Below are positions 16,394 through 24,308 of a stretch of 64,000 bases of DNA, in pieces. The notes beneath the pieces were generated by a model. The model searched no databases. It was given only the letters and a program-made list of their open reading frames with translations, and was not told where the DNA came from. The first letter of the stretch is position 1. Each line of letters opens with the position of its first letter. This DNA comes from an uncultured Lachnospiraceae bacterium (GTDB lineage: Bacteria; Bacillota; Clostridia; Lachnospirales; Lachnospiraceae), in contig CAJTOK010000002.1 in NCBI GenBank assembly GCA_910577825.1, positions 62,001-126,000 of the forward strand, written 5' to 3'. A program made the translations under genes and the position numbers.

Positions 16394-16462
16394 ATAACCA
16401 GTTCTCCTTTTACTATTTATTATTTATATTTAAACAATTATATTTAATTACTAAAATAAAAT

Positions 16463-16494
16463 GCCCCGGATATATAAAGAAATATATCCGGGTG
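16463..16494 (-). terminator. Expression-platform terminator of the thiC riboswitch
   Basis: On the minus strand CCCGGATATAT (16492-16482) pairs with ATATATCCGGG (16475-16465), followed by a T-rich run. It lies between the TPP aptamer and the thiC start, so thiamine pyrophosphate probably acts by premature termination. Confidence 0.88.
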
Positions 16495-16528
16495 CTGGAA
16501 TTACTTAATAAAATTATATAACTAACCA

Positions 16529-16608
16529 TATAATCTTCCTACGACGGTACTAACCGTATCAGGTCAATGGGTCGGATTTAATCCCTCTCAGCTAAAAAGC
16601 TCCCCAGA
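16529..16608 (-). promoter_or_regulatory. TPP riboswitch (THI element)
   Basis: The minus strand reads CTGGGGAGC, GCTGAGAGG, then GACCCATTGACCTGATACGG, TTAGTACCGTCGTAGGAAG. These are the conserved thi-box blocks of the TPP aptamer in the right order and spacing. It precedes an intrinsic terminator and thiC-thiD, giving the standard feedback control by thiamine pyrophosphate. Confidence 0.96.
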
Positions 16609-16741
16609 TAAATTCTATAAAAAGTATAGATATATTACTGGATTTTGTCAATAGTTTTTAGAGATTTGGAAAATGAAGATATTTTACAAGACTTTTGAAA
16701 ATTTTTGGTTTACAATAGTTCCTGATAAGGAGGAAATTTGA

Positions 16742-17571
16742 ATGAAGAAAGAAAAAAGAACCGTTGTTTATGATGAATCATTGCGGATTGAAGCCTGCCG
16801 CTTTGAGGGAATCGTGCAGCCGTTTCCAAGCCATTTCCATGAGCATTATGTAATTGGTTTTGTAGAGAACGGTGAACGATGCCTGTCTTGCAGGAATACA
16901 GACTATATGGCTGGACAGGGAAGTATTGTTTTGTTTAACCCAGGTGATAACCATGCCTGCGTACAGTCTGATAATGGTACATTGGATTACCGCAGCTTTA
17001 ATATCAGCAAAGAAATTATGCTTGATTTGGCAGAAGAAGTGACAGGGAAACGGGAACTTCCAGGATTTTCAAAAAATGTGATTTATGATGATGAAGTAAT
17101 CTGCTGTCTGCGCCCGCTGCATGAAATGGTAATGAATGGAAACAGCGGTTTTGGAAAAGAAGAAAATTTTCTGTTCCTGTTGTCCAGCCTAATCAAGAAT
17201 TACAGCCAGCCATTTAAAAGCTGTATTCCAGAGTGCAGACAGGAAATTGAAAAAGCCTGTACATTTATGGAACAGCATTTTACAGAGCATATTTATTTAG
17301 ACCAGATTTGCTACCAGACAGGACTAAGCAAATCAACACTTCTTAGGGCATTTACAAAGTCAAAGGGAATTACCCCATACCGTTATCTGGAAACAATCCG
17401 TATCAATAAAGCAAAGAAACTGTTGTCAAACGGCATATCTTTGCTTGACACAGCAATAAGGACAGGCTTTTTTGACCAAAGCCATTTTACAAACTATTTT
17501 ACCAGCTTTACCGTGCTTGCGCCAGGAGTATACCGTGAAATTTTTTTGGAAAAGATAAGGGCGGTGAATAG
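16742..17571 (+). CDS. AraC-family transcriptional regulator, frameshifted at its 3' end
   Basis: An N-terminal cupin-like sensor domain (PFPSHFHEHYVIGFVENGER, LFNPGDNHAC) precedes two helix-turn-helix motifs (LDQICYQTGLSKSTLLRAF; LLDTAIRTGFFDQSHFTNYF), the usual AraC layout. As written, the frame has no stop at the expected end and would read about 140 more residues out of frame through the transporter gene to 17989. Adding one A to the A-run at 17550-17553 restores ...EKDKGGE and a TAG at 17569-17571, two bases before the transporter start. I therefore give that end. GAAGGAG-type SD lies nine bases before ATG. It probably controls the downstream transporter. Confidence 0.82.
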
Positions 17572-17573
17572 AA

Positions 17574-18470
17574 GTGGCTGGAAAGCGCACAGGGCATTTA
17601 GCAGCCCTGCTCACAATCATTATATGGGGAACTACTTTTATTTCCACAAAAATCTTACTTACAGACTTCCAGCCCGTGGAAATCTTATTTTTCCGTTTTA
17701 TTATGGGCTATTTGATTTTGATAATAATATATCCGCACCATATAAAGAGATTAAGCTGGAAACAGGAAACGGCCTTTGCTACTGCGGGCTTTTGCGGGGT
17801 ATGTTTGTACTATTTGCTGGAAAATGCTGCATTAACTTATACAACGGCTTCCAACGCAGGCGTAATTATATCCGCAGCCCCGTTTATTACCGCAATATTG
17901 GCGCACCTGTCTATAAAAACAGAAGAAAAATTACGGATAAATTTTTTTGCTGGCTTTATTGTTGCAATGGCAGGAATTATATTGATTAGTTTTAATGGTT
18001 CACAGCTAAAACTGAATCCTACTGGAGATATTTTAGCGTTTGCCGCCGCTTTTGTGTGGGCCTGCTATTCTATCCTGGCAAAAAGAACAGGCAGTTACGG
18101 GCTTCCTGTTATCCTTGCTACACGCAGGACATTTTTCTATGGTATTTTATTTATGTTACCTGCACTATTTCTGTTTGATTTTCAATTAGATTTGTTGCGT
18201 TTTACAGATATGAAAAATCTGTTCAATATTTTGTATTTAGGAACCGGGGCGTCTGCCCTTTGTTTTGTAACATGGAATTATGCTGTAAAAGTATTAGGGG
18301 CAGTTAAAACAAGCATTTACATATACATGGTTCCTGTTATAACCATTATAACATCTATGCTGGTTCTGGAAGAAACGGTTACATTTCTTTCTATAACAGG
18401 AACAATACTAACTGTTGCCGGGCTGTTTCTTTCTGGATACAACAGGACAGGCAGTAAAAAAGATGGATAA
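17574..18470 (+). CDS. EamA/DMT-family transporter
   Basis: A ten-helix drug/metabolite transporter. The 298 residues have two EamA repeats of five helices each; the first opens with LLTIIIWGTTFISTKILL, the second with ILAFAAAFVWACYSILAKR, and it ends with a basic tail. It starts at GTG, with AAGGGCGG about ten bases upstream inside the end of the AraC gene. AraC-linked members usually export a small metabolite or drug, but the substrate cannot be inferred. Codon choice in this pair (for example GCC, CGC and TGC) is richer in G+C than in the neighbours, which hints at acquisition. It ends tail to tail with the DUF434 gene. Confidence 0.9.
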   Translation: MAGKRTGHLAALLTIIIWGTTFISTKILLTDFQPVEILFFRFIMGYLILIIIYPHHIKRLSWKQETAFATAGFCGVCLYYLLENAALTYTTASNAGVIISAAPFITAILAHLSIKTEEKLRINFFAGFIVAMAGIILISFNGSQLKLNPTGDILAFAAAFVWACYSILAKRTGSYGLPVILATRRTFFYGILFMLPALFLFDFQLDLLRFTDMKNLFNILYLGTGASALCFVTWNYAVKVLGAVKTSIYIYMVPVITIITSMLVLEETVTFLSITGTILTVAGLFLSGYNRTGSKKDG

Positions 18471-18478
18471 GCCAGCCA

Positions 18479-19189
18479 TTAAATCCGCAGTTCTACATAT
18501 GGATATTCTGGAAATTCTTTGTCAATTATTTTTCTTGTAAGGTTTATCCAGCTTTTACATTTATCCAATATTATGGCATCTCCTGTTATTACATTGCCAA
18601 GCCCTGATAATACAGAATCAACGTTGTTAATAACTTCTGTTTCTGTTCTAAAGCTGTATTGTGCAAGTTCCTTATGTATACATGCTGCAAGCCGTCCTGT
18701 ATTTGATACTGGTGCGTCCATATAAAATACTGCCCTGCCTGCCATTATTTCTTCCAGCGCCTCCCCTATAAGCCGTACTGCTGCTGGTGTTTTATCTATA
18801 AGGCTGTAAGTACCCCTGAGCCCTGCCAGGTCACGTATTGTCCCGTCCATACATTTTAATAATGTAGTCCCTGAAAGTGCTATTTCTAATGTAATAATAG
18901 TATTAAATCCGTCAATATATACCGTTTCCCCTTCTTCCAGTGTTTTATTGCATTTGGCAGCACGTATTTTTAACTGGCTTTCTGGTGATACCATACGTGC
19001 CAGTGCCAGCCTCTGCCGTTCTGAAAGCATATAATGGTTGCCTGTGAACACAGATGCACTTTTCATATTGTAGCCACGGTTTAAAAGACAATAAATATCA
19101 TCTGCCGCCGCATTTATTTTTTTCATATCCTCCGTGCCAAATTCTTTTTCATCAGACGGCACATATCCACGTTTTACTGTTTTTGCCAT
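18479..19189 (-). CDS. DUF434-domain protein, possible PIN-like nuclease fold
   Basis: A 236-residue protein matching the DUF434 family known from archaea and clostridia. The N-terminus (RGYVPSDEKEF, DIYCLLNRGYN, FTGNHYMLSERQRLALAR) is the typical DUF434 segment. The C-terminal half has VYIDGFNTIITLE, CMDGTIRDLAGLRGTY and FYMDAPVSNTGRLA. These acidic clusters at strand ends recall PIN/NYN-like nucleases, which is a structural guess. No function is established. It stands alone, convergent with the transporter gene and divergent from blaI. Confidence 0.75.
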   Translation of the reverse strand: MAKTVKRGYVPSDEKEFGTEDMKKINAAADDIYCLLNRGYNMKSASVFTGNHYMLSERQRLALARMVSPESQLKIRAAKCNKTLEEGETVYIDGFNTIITLEIALSGTTLLKCMDGTIRDLAGLRGTYSLIDKTPAAVRLIGEALEEIMAGRAVFYMDAPVSNTGRLAACIHKELAQYSFRTETEVINNVDSVLSGLGNVITGDAIILDKCKSWINLTRKIIDKEFPEYPYVELRI

Positions 19190-19279
19190 AAAATACCCCG
19201 TTCCAATATATATGCGTTTATTATATATAATTTATGCCAGATTTTCAATTATATTTTGTGCCAGTTGTAAATTTAATGC

Positions 19280-19333
19280 TTGACAGCCAGAGTGCACTGT
19301 GTTATCATAACTTTAGATTTCATGATGCACTCT
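19280..19333 (+). promoter_or_regulatory. blaI promoter with overlapping operator
   Basis: TTGACA (19280-19285), a 17-base spacer and TATCAT (19303-19308) make a strong promoter. The spacer contains the perfect palindrome AGTGCACT (19291-19298). The inverted copy of AGAGTGCA (19289-19296) recurs as TGCACTCT at 19326-19333 near the transcription start. Repressor at either site would block the promoter, as expected for BlaI autoregulation. The operator sequence differs from the staphylococcal bla/mec operators. Confidence 0.75.
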
Positions 19334-19369
19334 AATCTTGCTATAGCACTATAAAACGGAGGCCGGTTT

Positions 19370-19747
19370 ATGTTACAACAAGTTTCAGATTTTGAATTAG
19401 AACTAATGAAAATAATATGGGAGAACAACGGAACAGCACTTTATGCTGAAATTACAGATGCGTTAGATAAAAAAGGACTTTCTACTACTAAAAATACTAT
19501 TATTTCACTTTTATCACGCCTTGCCAGCAAAGGATATTTAACAACTAATAAAATTGGCAGGCGCAATAAATATACTGCCCTTGTTTCTGCCAGAGAATAC
19601 CAGTCAATGCAGACAACAGCTTTTATAGATAAAATATACGAAGGAAATGTATCAGGGCTTGTTTCTACACTTATACAGAAAAATTTAATTAAACCAGAAG
19701 AATACGAAGAGCTTAAAAAATACTGGGAAAGCGGTGGTAAGGACTGA
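19370..19747 (+). CDS. blaI: BlaI/MecI/CopY-family repressor
   Basis: A 125-residue winged-helix repressor. The N-terminus QQVSDFELELMKIIWENNG, followed by a recognition helix in LSTTKNTIISLLSRLASKGYLTTNKIGRRNKYTAL, is the family's DNA-binding domain; the C-terminal helices dimerise and contain the site normally cut by BlaR1-type proteases. CGGAGG lies before ATG. Its stop overlaps the start of the M56 protease gene (ATGA), the standard BlaI-BlaR1 pairing. No beta-lactamase gene is adjacent, so the regulon lies elsewhere or concerns another envelope stress. Confidence 0.93.
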   Translation: MLQQVSDFELELMKIIWENNGTALYAEITDALDKKGLSTTKNTIISLLSRLASKGYLTTNKIGRRNKYTALVSAREYQSMQTTAFIDKIYEGNVSGLVSTLIQKNLIKPEEYEELKKYWESGGKD

Positions 19748-21435
19748 TGGCTGGTTTTATGCAAATACTTTTTTCATTATCAGTTTCAGGTACTTTTCTG
19801 GCTGTTATATTACTTTTACTTAAACCATTTTATAAAAACAGGTTTAGCCATCAATGGCAGTATTACATATGGCTGGTTGTAATTGCCCGGCTGCTTTTTC
19901 CTTTTACAATTAATACAGGCTTTAATATTATGGAAAGTATATACGGACAGGTTTATTCAATGTTTGAACAAATTAAAGCAGCAAACAATACAGGCATGCC
20001 TGAATATTCCATGGAAGAAAGTGGAAAACCAAGCCAGCCCAAAGCCAGTAATACAGATAATGTTAATACAAGCCCGGGTAATACCAGTACAGAAAATAAT
20101 ACACCAGAAGATTTACATCTGGTTAAAAAACTGGCAAAGAAATTACTGCTATTTACCACGCAAAATATTTTTTATATATGGCTTGTAATTGCAATAGCAC
20201 TTTTTACAAGAAAAATAACAGCTTACCAGGGATTTATAAGATATTTAAAGGCTGGACTGGCTGAAACCAGTTCTTTGGAATTGTGGGAGGAAATGGGTAC
20301 TTTAATTGAAAAGTCAAATATAAAAGTTAATGTAAACCTTTATACTAACAGCCTTATTTCATCACCGCTTTTAACTGGTTTTTTCCATCCTTGCATAATA
20401 ATTCCATCTGAAGAAATAGACAAAACGGATTTTAAAAATATAATCCGCCATGAACTTATACATTTCAGACGTAAAGATATGTTTTATAAATGGCTTGTGC
20501 AGCTTACAGCCTGTATACACTGGTTTAACCCATTTGTATACTGGATTGTACATGAAACCAGCAGGCTTTGTGAATTATCCTGTGATGAAATGGTTATTAA
20601 AAATCTTGACAGGCAGGGCAAAAAAGAATATGGAAACACCCTTTTAAATATGGCAGGTACAGGCAAAACTTTTAAAAGTTCCATTGCATCTGTTACATTA
20701 AATGAAAGTAAAAAATTATTAAAAGAAAGGCTGGATGAAATTATGGAATTTAAGAAAAAAACAATAACAACTTCCTTTGTACCGGCAGCACTTGCCATTA
20801 TATTATGTGTTACGGCAGCAACAGCAAGTACAGGAAATATTAAAACCGTTAATAATAAAACCAGTGACATTGGCCAGGCTATTAAAAATGGCAGGGTTAT
20901 ACTTGAAAATGGCGAATACCATATATTGTGTGATGGTGTTACTAAAAAAGATATGACAAATGGTGGTGTTACTGATGGCTGCATTGGCATTGTATTAGAA
21001 CAAACAGACGGCGGCTATACCAGCATCGGGCCAATAGAGCCAGATAAAGACTTAGACGGGCTTGTGGAATATGTGGAAGATATATGTAAAGAAGATATTA
21101 AAAATAAATCAATGACCAAAAAAGAAGCCAGGCTTTTAACAGGATTTGCAATAAAACTGGTGGAAGGAAAAGGCAAGATAAAAGGCATAAAAGATTCTTC
21201 TTCCATCAAAAAGGAATATAAAAAATGGCAGATTAAAAGAAAAAATGGCAATTACTATTACAAAGACCAGCGTGTACGCGTTTTAATTGATTTAAAACCA
21301 GATAAATCTTTTATGGTATTCAGTTATGACAAAAAAGGAGATATTGATTTAAAAATTACACGCAATAAAGATGGAAAAATTAAAAAAGTAAAATATATCT
21401 CCAAAAAAGAAGCAGATAAATTCCTGGAAAACTGA
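19747..21435 (+). CDS. BlaR1-like M56 metallopeptidase antirepressor
   Basis: A membrane zinc protease that senses a signal and inactivates BlaI. Of 562 residues, the N-terminal part has several TM helices (about 5-25, 38-55, 140-157), and the M56 active site HELIH is at 235-239 with a downstream CELSCDE (about 275-281) as third ligand region. After a further TM (about 345-362) the extracellular C-terminus does not look like the penicillin-binding sensor of BlaR1. It is lysine-rich, with SxxSD-like repeats absent and segments such as RVRVLIDLKPDKSFMVFSYD. The ligand is therefore unknown. It is coupled to blaI. Confidence 0.88.
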   Translation: MAGFMQILFSLSVSGTFLAVILLLLKPFYKNRFSHQWQYYIWLVVIARLLFPFTINTGFNIMESIYGQVYSMFEQIKAANNTGMPEYSMEESGKPSQPKASNTDNVNTSPGNTSTENNTPEDLHLVKKLAKKLLLFTTQNIFYIWLVIAIALFTRKITAYQGFIRYLKAGLAETSSLELWEEMGTLIEKSNIKVNVNLYTNSLISSPLLTGFFHPCIIIPSEEIDKTDFKNIIRHELIHFRRKDMFYKWLVQLTACIHWFNPFVYWIVHETSRLCELSCDEMVIKNLDRQGKKEYGNTLLNMAGTGKTFKSSIASVTLNESKKLLKERLDEIMEFKKKTITTSFVPAALAIILCVTAATASTGNIKTVNNKTSDIGQAIKNGRVILENGEYHILCDGVTKKDMTNGGVTDGCIGIVLEQTDGGYTSIGPIEPDKDLDGLVEYVEDICKEDIKNKSMTKKEARLLTGFAIKLVEGKGKIKGIKDSSSIKKEYKKWQIKRKNGNYYYKDQRVRVLIDLKPDKSFMVFSYDKKGDIDLKITRNKDGKIKKVKYISKKEADKFLEN

Positions 21436-21455
21436 TTTAGAAGGAGGTGTGCATT

Positions 21456-22010
21456 ATTAACCATAAAGGAACAGTTTTACTTGAAACAAACAGGCTGGTT
21501 TTACGTAAATTTGTAATTGAAGATTCTGATGCTATGTATAATAACTGGGCATCTGAAGATGAGGTTACAAAATTTCTCACATGGCAGACCCACGCTGATA
21601 CCGGGGTTACAAGGGCTGTATTAAGCAGCTGGATAGAAAATTATAATAAACCTGATTTTTATAATTGGGCTATTGAATTAAAAGAAACCAGCCAGGTTAT
21701 TGGAAATATTTCAGTTGTAGATATTAGGGAAAATACCAGATGTGCCTTACTTGGCTATTGTATGGGAACTAAATGGTGGGGATTGGGAATTATGCCCGAA
21801 TCAGGAAAGGCAGTGATAAAATATTTGTTTGAAGAAGTAAGTTTTAACAGAATTGCTGCTACCCATGATAAAAATAACCCGAAATCAGGAAGGGTCATGC
21901 AAAAAATTGGTATGAAGTATGAAGGTACATTAAGAAAGGCAGGATTTTGCAACCAGGGAATAATAGATGAAGTATGGTATTCAATATTAAAAGATGAATA
22001 CAATAATTAA
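21456..22010 (+). CDS. GNAT-family N-acetyltransferase (RimJ/RimL-like), apparent ATT start
   Basis: A GNAT acetyltransferase that uses acetyl-CoA. It has LETNRLVLRKFVIEDSDAMY at the N-terminus, the WAIELKETSQVIGNISV strand pair, the LGYCMGTKWWGLGIMPE acetyl-CoA loop and GRVMQKIGMKYEG near the C-terminus, the RimJ-type pattern. No ATG, GTG or TTG lies at a sensible distance from the strong AAGGAGG site at 21441-21447; the in-frame GTG at 21447 overlaps the site itself. ATT at 21456, eight bases on, followed by AACCATAAAGGA, fits where relatives begin with M-N-H-K-G, so I choose it. A terminator follows. Confidence 0.82.
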   Translation: MNHKGTVLLETNRLVLRKFVIEDSDAMYNNWASEDEVTKFLTWQTHADTGVTRAVLSSWIENYNKPDFYNWAIELKETSQVIGNISVVDIRENTRCALLGYCMGTKWWGLGIMPESGKAVIKYLFEEVSFNRIAATHDKNNPKSGRVMQKIGMKYEGTLRKAGFCNQGIIDEVWYSILKDEYNN

Positions 22011-22018
22011 TTTTACAG

Positions 22019-22044
22019 GGCAGCCAGAAAACGGCTGCCTTTTA
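22019..22044 (+). terminator. Terminator of the GNAT gene
   Basis: GGCAGCC (22019-22025) pairs with GGCTGCC (22033-22039) around a 7-base loop and is followed by TTTTAT. It ends the blaI-blaR1-GNAT direction of transcription. Confidence 0.9.
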
Positions 22045-22069
22045 TATGTTTTGTTATACTTTGTTATTA

Positions 22070-22291
22070 CTAATATTCTTTTGCAATTTCTCCTTCTGCA
22101 ACATTGTATTTCTGCATAAAGAACTGTAAATCACTGTCATTCCTTATAACCATTACTTCATGGAATTTGCCAGTTTTAAGGTCTTTAAAGCCTGCTACTT
22201 TCTCTCCTGTACATATGCTTGCATGTATTACTGGTTTTTCTTTGTTTCTGTCATAAGGCTCTTTTTGCAGTTTTTTATTAAATCCAAACAT
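22070..22291 (-). CDS. Conserved small protein of unknown function
   Basis: A 73-residue soluble protein beginning MFGFNKKLQKEPYD and containing ICTGEKVAGFKDLKTGKF and FMQKYNV. I recall similar short proteins in other Lachnospiraceae, but no function is known. Its composition and regular secondary structure suggest a true gene rather than a chance frame. It lies directly downstream of the IS607-type element, so its upstream control region may have been altered by the insertion. Confidence 0.65.
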   Translation of the reverse strand: MFGFNKKLQKEPYDRNKEKPVIHASICTGEKVAGFKDLKTGKFHEVMVIRNDSDLQFFMQKYNVAEGEIAKEY

Positions 22292-22319
22292 AAATTATCC
22301 CGTTGCCAAAAATCTATAA

Positions 22320-22467
22320 AAATATATAAATCTTGTTTAATTCCCTGTTCCACGAGTCCGATTTTGAAAACTATAAATAGTAGTCTGCTTTCGTTTAATG
22401 TAACTCTCCGAGGGCGTAAATTCGGATACAACGCATCCTACATATTAACATTATCCTGTTAGTGATA
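22320..22467 (-). ncRNA. Likely omega RNA (TnpB guide RNA scaffold) at the IS607 right end
   Basis: Directly after the tnpB stop the minus strand carries compact, GC-richer hairpin-forming sequence: GGATGCGTTGTATCC, then CGAATTTACGCCCTCGGAG, then a stretch to GGGAATTAAACAAG. In IS605/IS607 elements the TnpB guide scaffold is transcribed from exactly this place, and its guide is the flanking host DNA. The guide would then be the AT-rich bases from about 22330 down. Position and structure support it; the exact 3' end is unknown. Confidence 0.55.
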
Positions 22468-23583
22468 TTATGCTAATTTATATCTTGAAAGATTAATACA
22501 CGCATTTAAATCCCTGTCAATAGATAACCCACAGCTACAGCTGTAAACTCTGTCTTTAAGTTTTAAATCCTTATTAATTTTTCCGCATTGGCTACAAGTC
22601 TTTGAGGATGGATAAAATCTGTCTGCTACAACTAATTCAATTCCTCTAAACTTACACTTATACCCAAGTTGTCTTCTAAATTCATAAAAACCTTGTTTTC
22701 TTATAGCATCAGACAGATGTTTATTTTTCATCATCCCTTTAACATTTAAATCTTCTATTACAACTCTGTATGGCTTGGTTTTCACTATACTTGTTGTAGT
22801 CTGGTGAAGATAATTATTTCTTATATTAGCCAGTCTTCTATCCACCTGCTGTATCTGCTTTTCAAGTTTTATAATATTTTTAGTTTTGACATACTCCTTT
22901 CCTTTTTTATTTTGTTCATATTTTCTGCTTGCTTGCCTTTGTAATTTTTTCAATCTCTTTTCAGTTTTTCTAACTGCATCAGTTTTATTTATATTTTTAT
23001 AAACTGTACCATCAGAACATATTGCTAAGTTTTTTAATCCTAAATCAACCCCTAATGATATATCTGTTAAATCTTCTTTAATTTCTTCCTGCTCTACACC
23101 TACTGAAATATACCAGTACTTGTTATCATAACTTATTCTTGGATTGCTGTATTTAACCCCGGCTGGCAGTTGTTCATTTGTTTTTATCCAGCCAATTTTT
23201 TCGATGCTGACTAATTTATTTTCTTTAACTTTCAGCTTAATGTTATCATTATAAAATGACTTCTTACCCTTTCTTTTGCTCTTGAATTTTGGTTTACCTG
23301 ATAATCCTTTGAAAAATCTTTTATAGGCATTACAAGCATCTTTAACAGCTTGTTTAGATACATTATTAGATACTTCATTTAACCAGATTAACTCTGATTT
23401 CTTTAGCTGTGTCAGCTCTTTTCTAAGAACCCTGTCAGATATAAATTTACCACCATTTTTATAATTTTCTTCTTGTCTTGCAAGAGTCCAGTTATATATA
23501 AATCTTGCAGTGCCAGCTGACTGCCATAGCTTTTGCTCCTGTAATTCACTTGGATATAACCTGGCTTTTTTCGATAGTATCAT
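22468..23583 (-). CDS. tnpB: TnpB, RNA-guided RuvC nuclease of IS607
   Basis: TnpB uses an omega RNA to cut DNA at the donor site after transposon excision and is an ancestor of Cas12. The 371-residue protein is complete. RuvC residues are Asp180 (GVDLGLKNLAI), Glu277 (VVIEDLNVKG) and the C-terminal Asp in SIDRDLNACINL. The zinc finger is C330-x2-C333 with C349-x-C351 (YSCSCG). The N-terminus MILSKKARLYPSELQE is the usual helix-turn-helix-like part. It overlaps tnpA by 38 bases. All catalytic residues are intact, so activity is plausible. Confidence 0.94.
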   Translation of the reverse strand: MILSKKARLYPSELQEQKLWQSAGTARFIYNWTLARQEENYKNGGKFISDRVLRKELTQLKKSELIWLNEVSNNVSKQAVKDACNAYKRFFKGLSGKPKFKSKRKGKKSFYNDNIKLKVKENKLVSIEKIGWIKTNEQLPAGVKYSNPRISYDNKYWYISVGVEQEEIKEDLTDISLGVDLGLKNLAICSDGTVYKNINKTDAVRKTEKRLKKLQRQASRKYEQNKKGKEYVKTKNIIKLEKQIQQVDRRLANIRNNYLHQTTTSIVKTKPYRVVIEDLNVKGMMKNKHLSDAIRKQGFYEFRRQLGYKCKFRGIELVVADRFYPSSKTCSQCGKINKDLKLKDRVYSCSCGLSIDRDLNACINLSRYKLA

Positions 23584-24187
23584 CTTCTAACAGCTCCTTA
23601 ATCATTTTACTGGCTTTTTCCGCTCTCCTGCCTTGCAATCTGCAACTAAATACAGTAACTATCTGGATTAAATCTTCCATCAGCTCCTGGTCTTCTGTTT
23701 TTTCAGTATTGTCAATGATTTCAATAGCAGTTCCATATTTTTCACAAAGATTTTCAATTAATTCATATCCAAACCTGATTAATCTGTCTTTGTAAAGAAC
23801 TACTATTTTATCAACTTCTGAATTAGTAACCATATCTAACAACTTGTTTAAGCCTTTTTTATTGTAGTTAATCCCACTTCCAATATCTGAAATAATCTCA
23901 AATTGATAGCCTTTAGCGTACATATATGTTTTTACATTTTCAATTTGTCTTTCAAGGGCATCTTTTTGTTTGTGGGAACTAACCCTGCAATATCCTATAG
24001 TTTTCTTATTTAATTTATCTTGAGGTTTTAAACCTAAAAAATGATTAAGTTGTTCCTGGGAATAATATCTTGTACCAGCTTTTGTTATGTGATGTGGTTT
24101 TAAAGAACCATTTTTATCCCAATTTCTAAGAGTTTGAATAGTTTTACCTATTTTATTTGCAAATTCTCCTATTGAGTAATACTTCAT
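23546..24187 (-). CDS. tnpA: IS607-type serine recombinase TnpA
   Basis: The transposase that excises and inserts the element through a serine-recombinase mechanism. The 213 residues start with a MerR-like helix-turn-helix (YSIGEFANKIGKTIQTLRNW, with RYYSQEQL). The catalytic domain follows, with the nucleophile Ser70 in GYCRVSS, then QIENVKTYM and VVLYKDRLIRFGYELIE. This HTH-first order separates IS607 transposases from phage serine integrases. The protein is full length. Confidence 0.94.
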   Translation of the reverse strand: MKYYSIGEFANKIGKTIQTLRNWDKNGSLKPHHITKAGTRYYSQEQLNHFLGLKPQDKLNKKTIGYCRVSSHKQKDALERQIENVKTYMYAKGYQFEIISDIGSGINYNKKGLNKLLDMVTNSEVDKIVVLYKDRLIRFGYELIENLCEKYGTAIEIIDNTEKTEDQELMEDLIQIVTVFSCRLQGRRAEKASKMIKELLEDDTIEKSQVISK

Positions 24188-24308
24188 AATTTATCATCTC
24201 AATAAGATTATATTATATTATCTATAAAATTTCAATATATTTTTATATGTTTAATCTAACTATTGAAACCCTCCATAATGTTTTTTACTATTTTAAAATT
24301 TTTTATTT

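Larger units (their letters stand above)
22310..24290 (-). mobile_element. IS607-family insertion sequence (boundaries approximate)
   Basis: The element holds a serine transposase (TnpA) overlapping an accessory RNA-guided nuclease gene (tnpB), the standard IS607 composition. IS607 elements make no target duplication and have no simple inverted repeats, so the ends cannot be fixed by eye. The left end should lie between the tnpA start and about 24290, and the right end between about 22310 and 22340. It separates a BceS-like kinase gene from the small gene at 22070-22291. Both genes are intact, so it may still be active. Confidence 0.8.

Noticed and set aside
17572..17989. C-terminal 140 residues of the AraC frame as a novel domain
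   Set aside because: It is an out-of-frame reading of the EamA gene, whose own frame is strongly coding.
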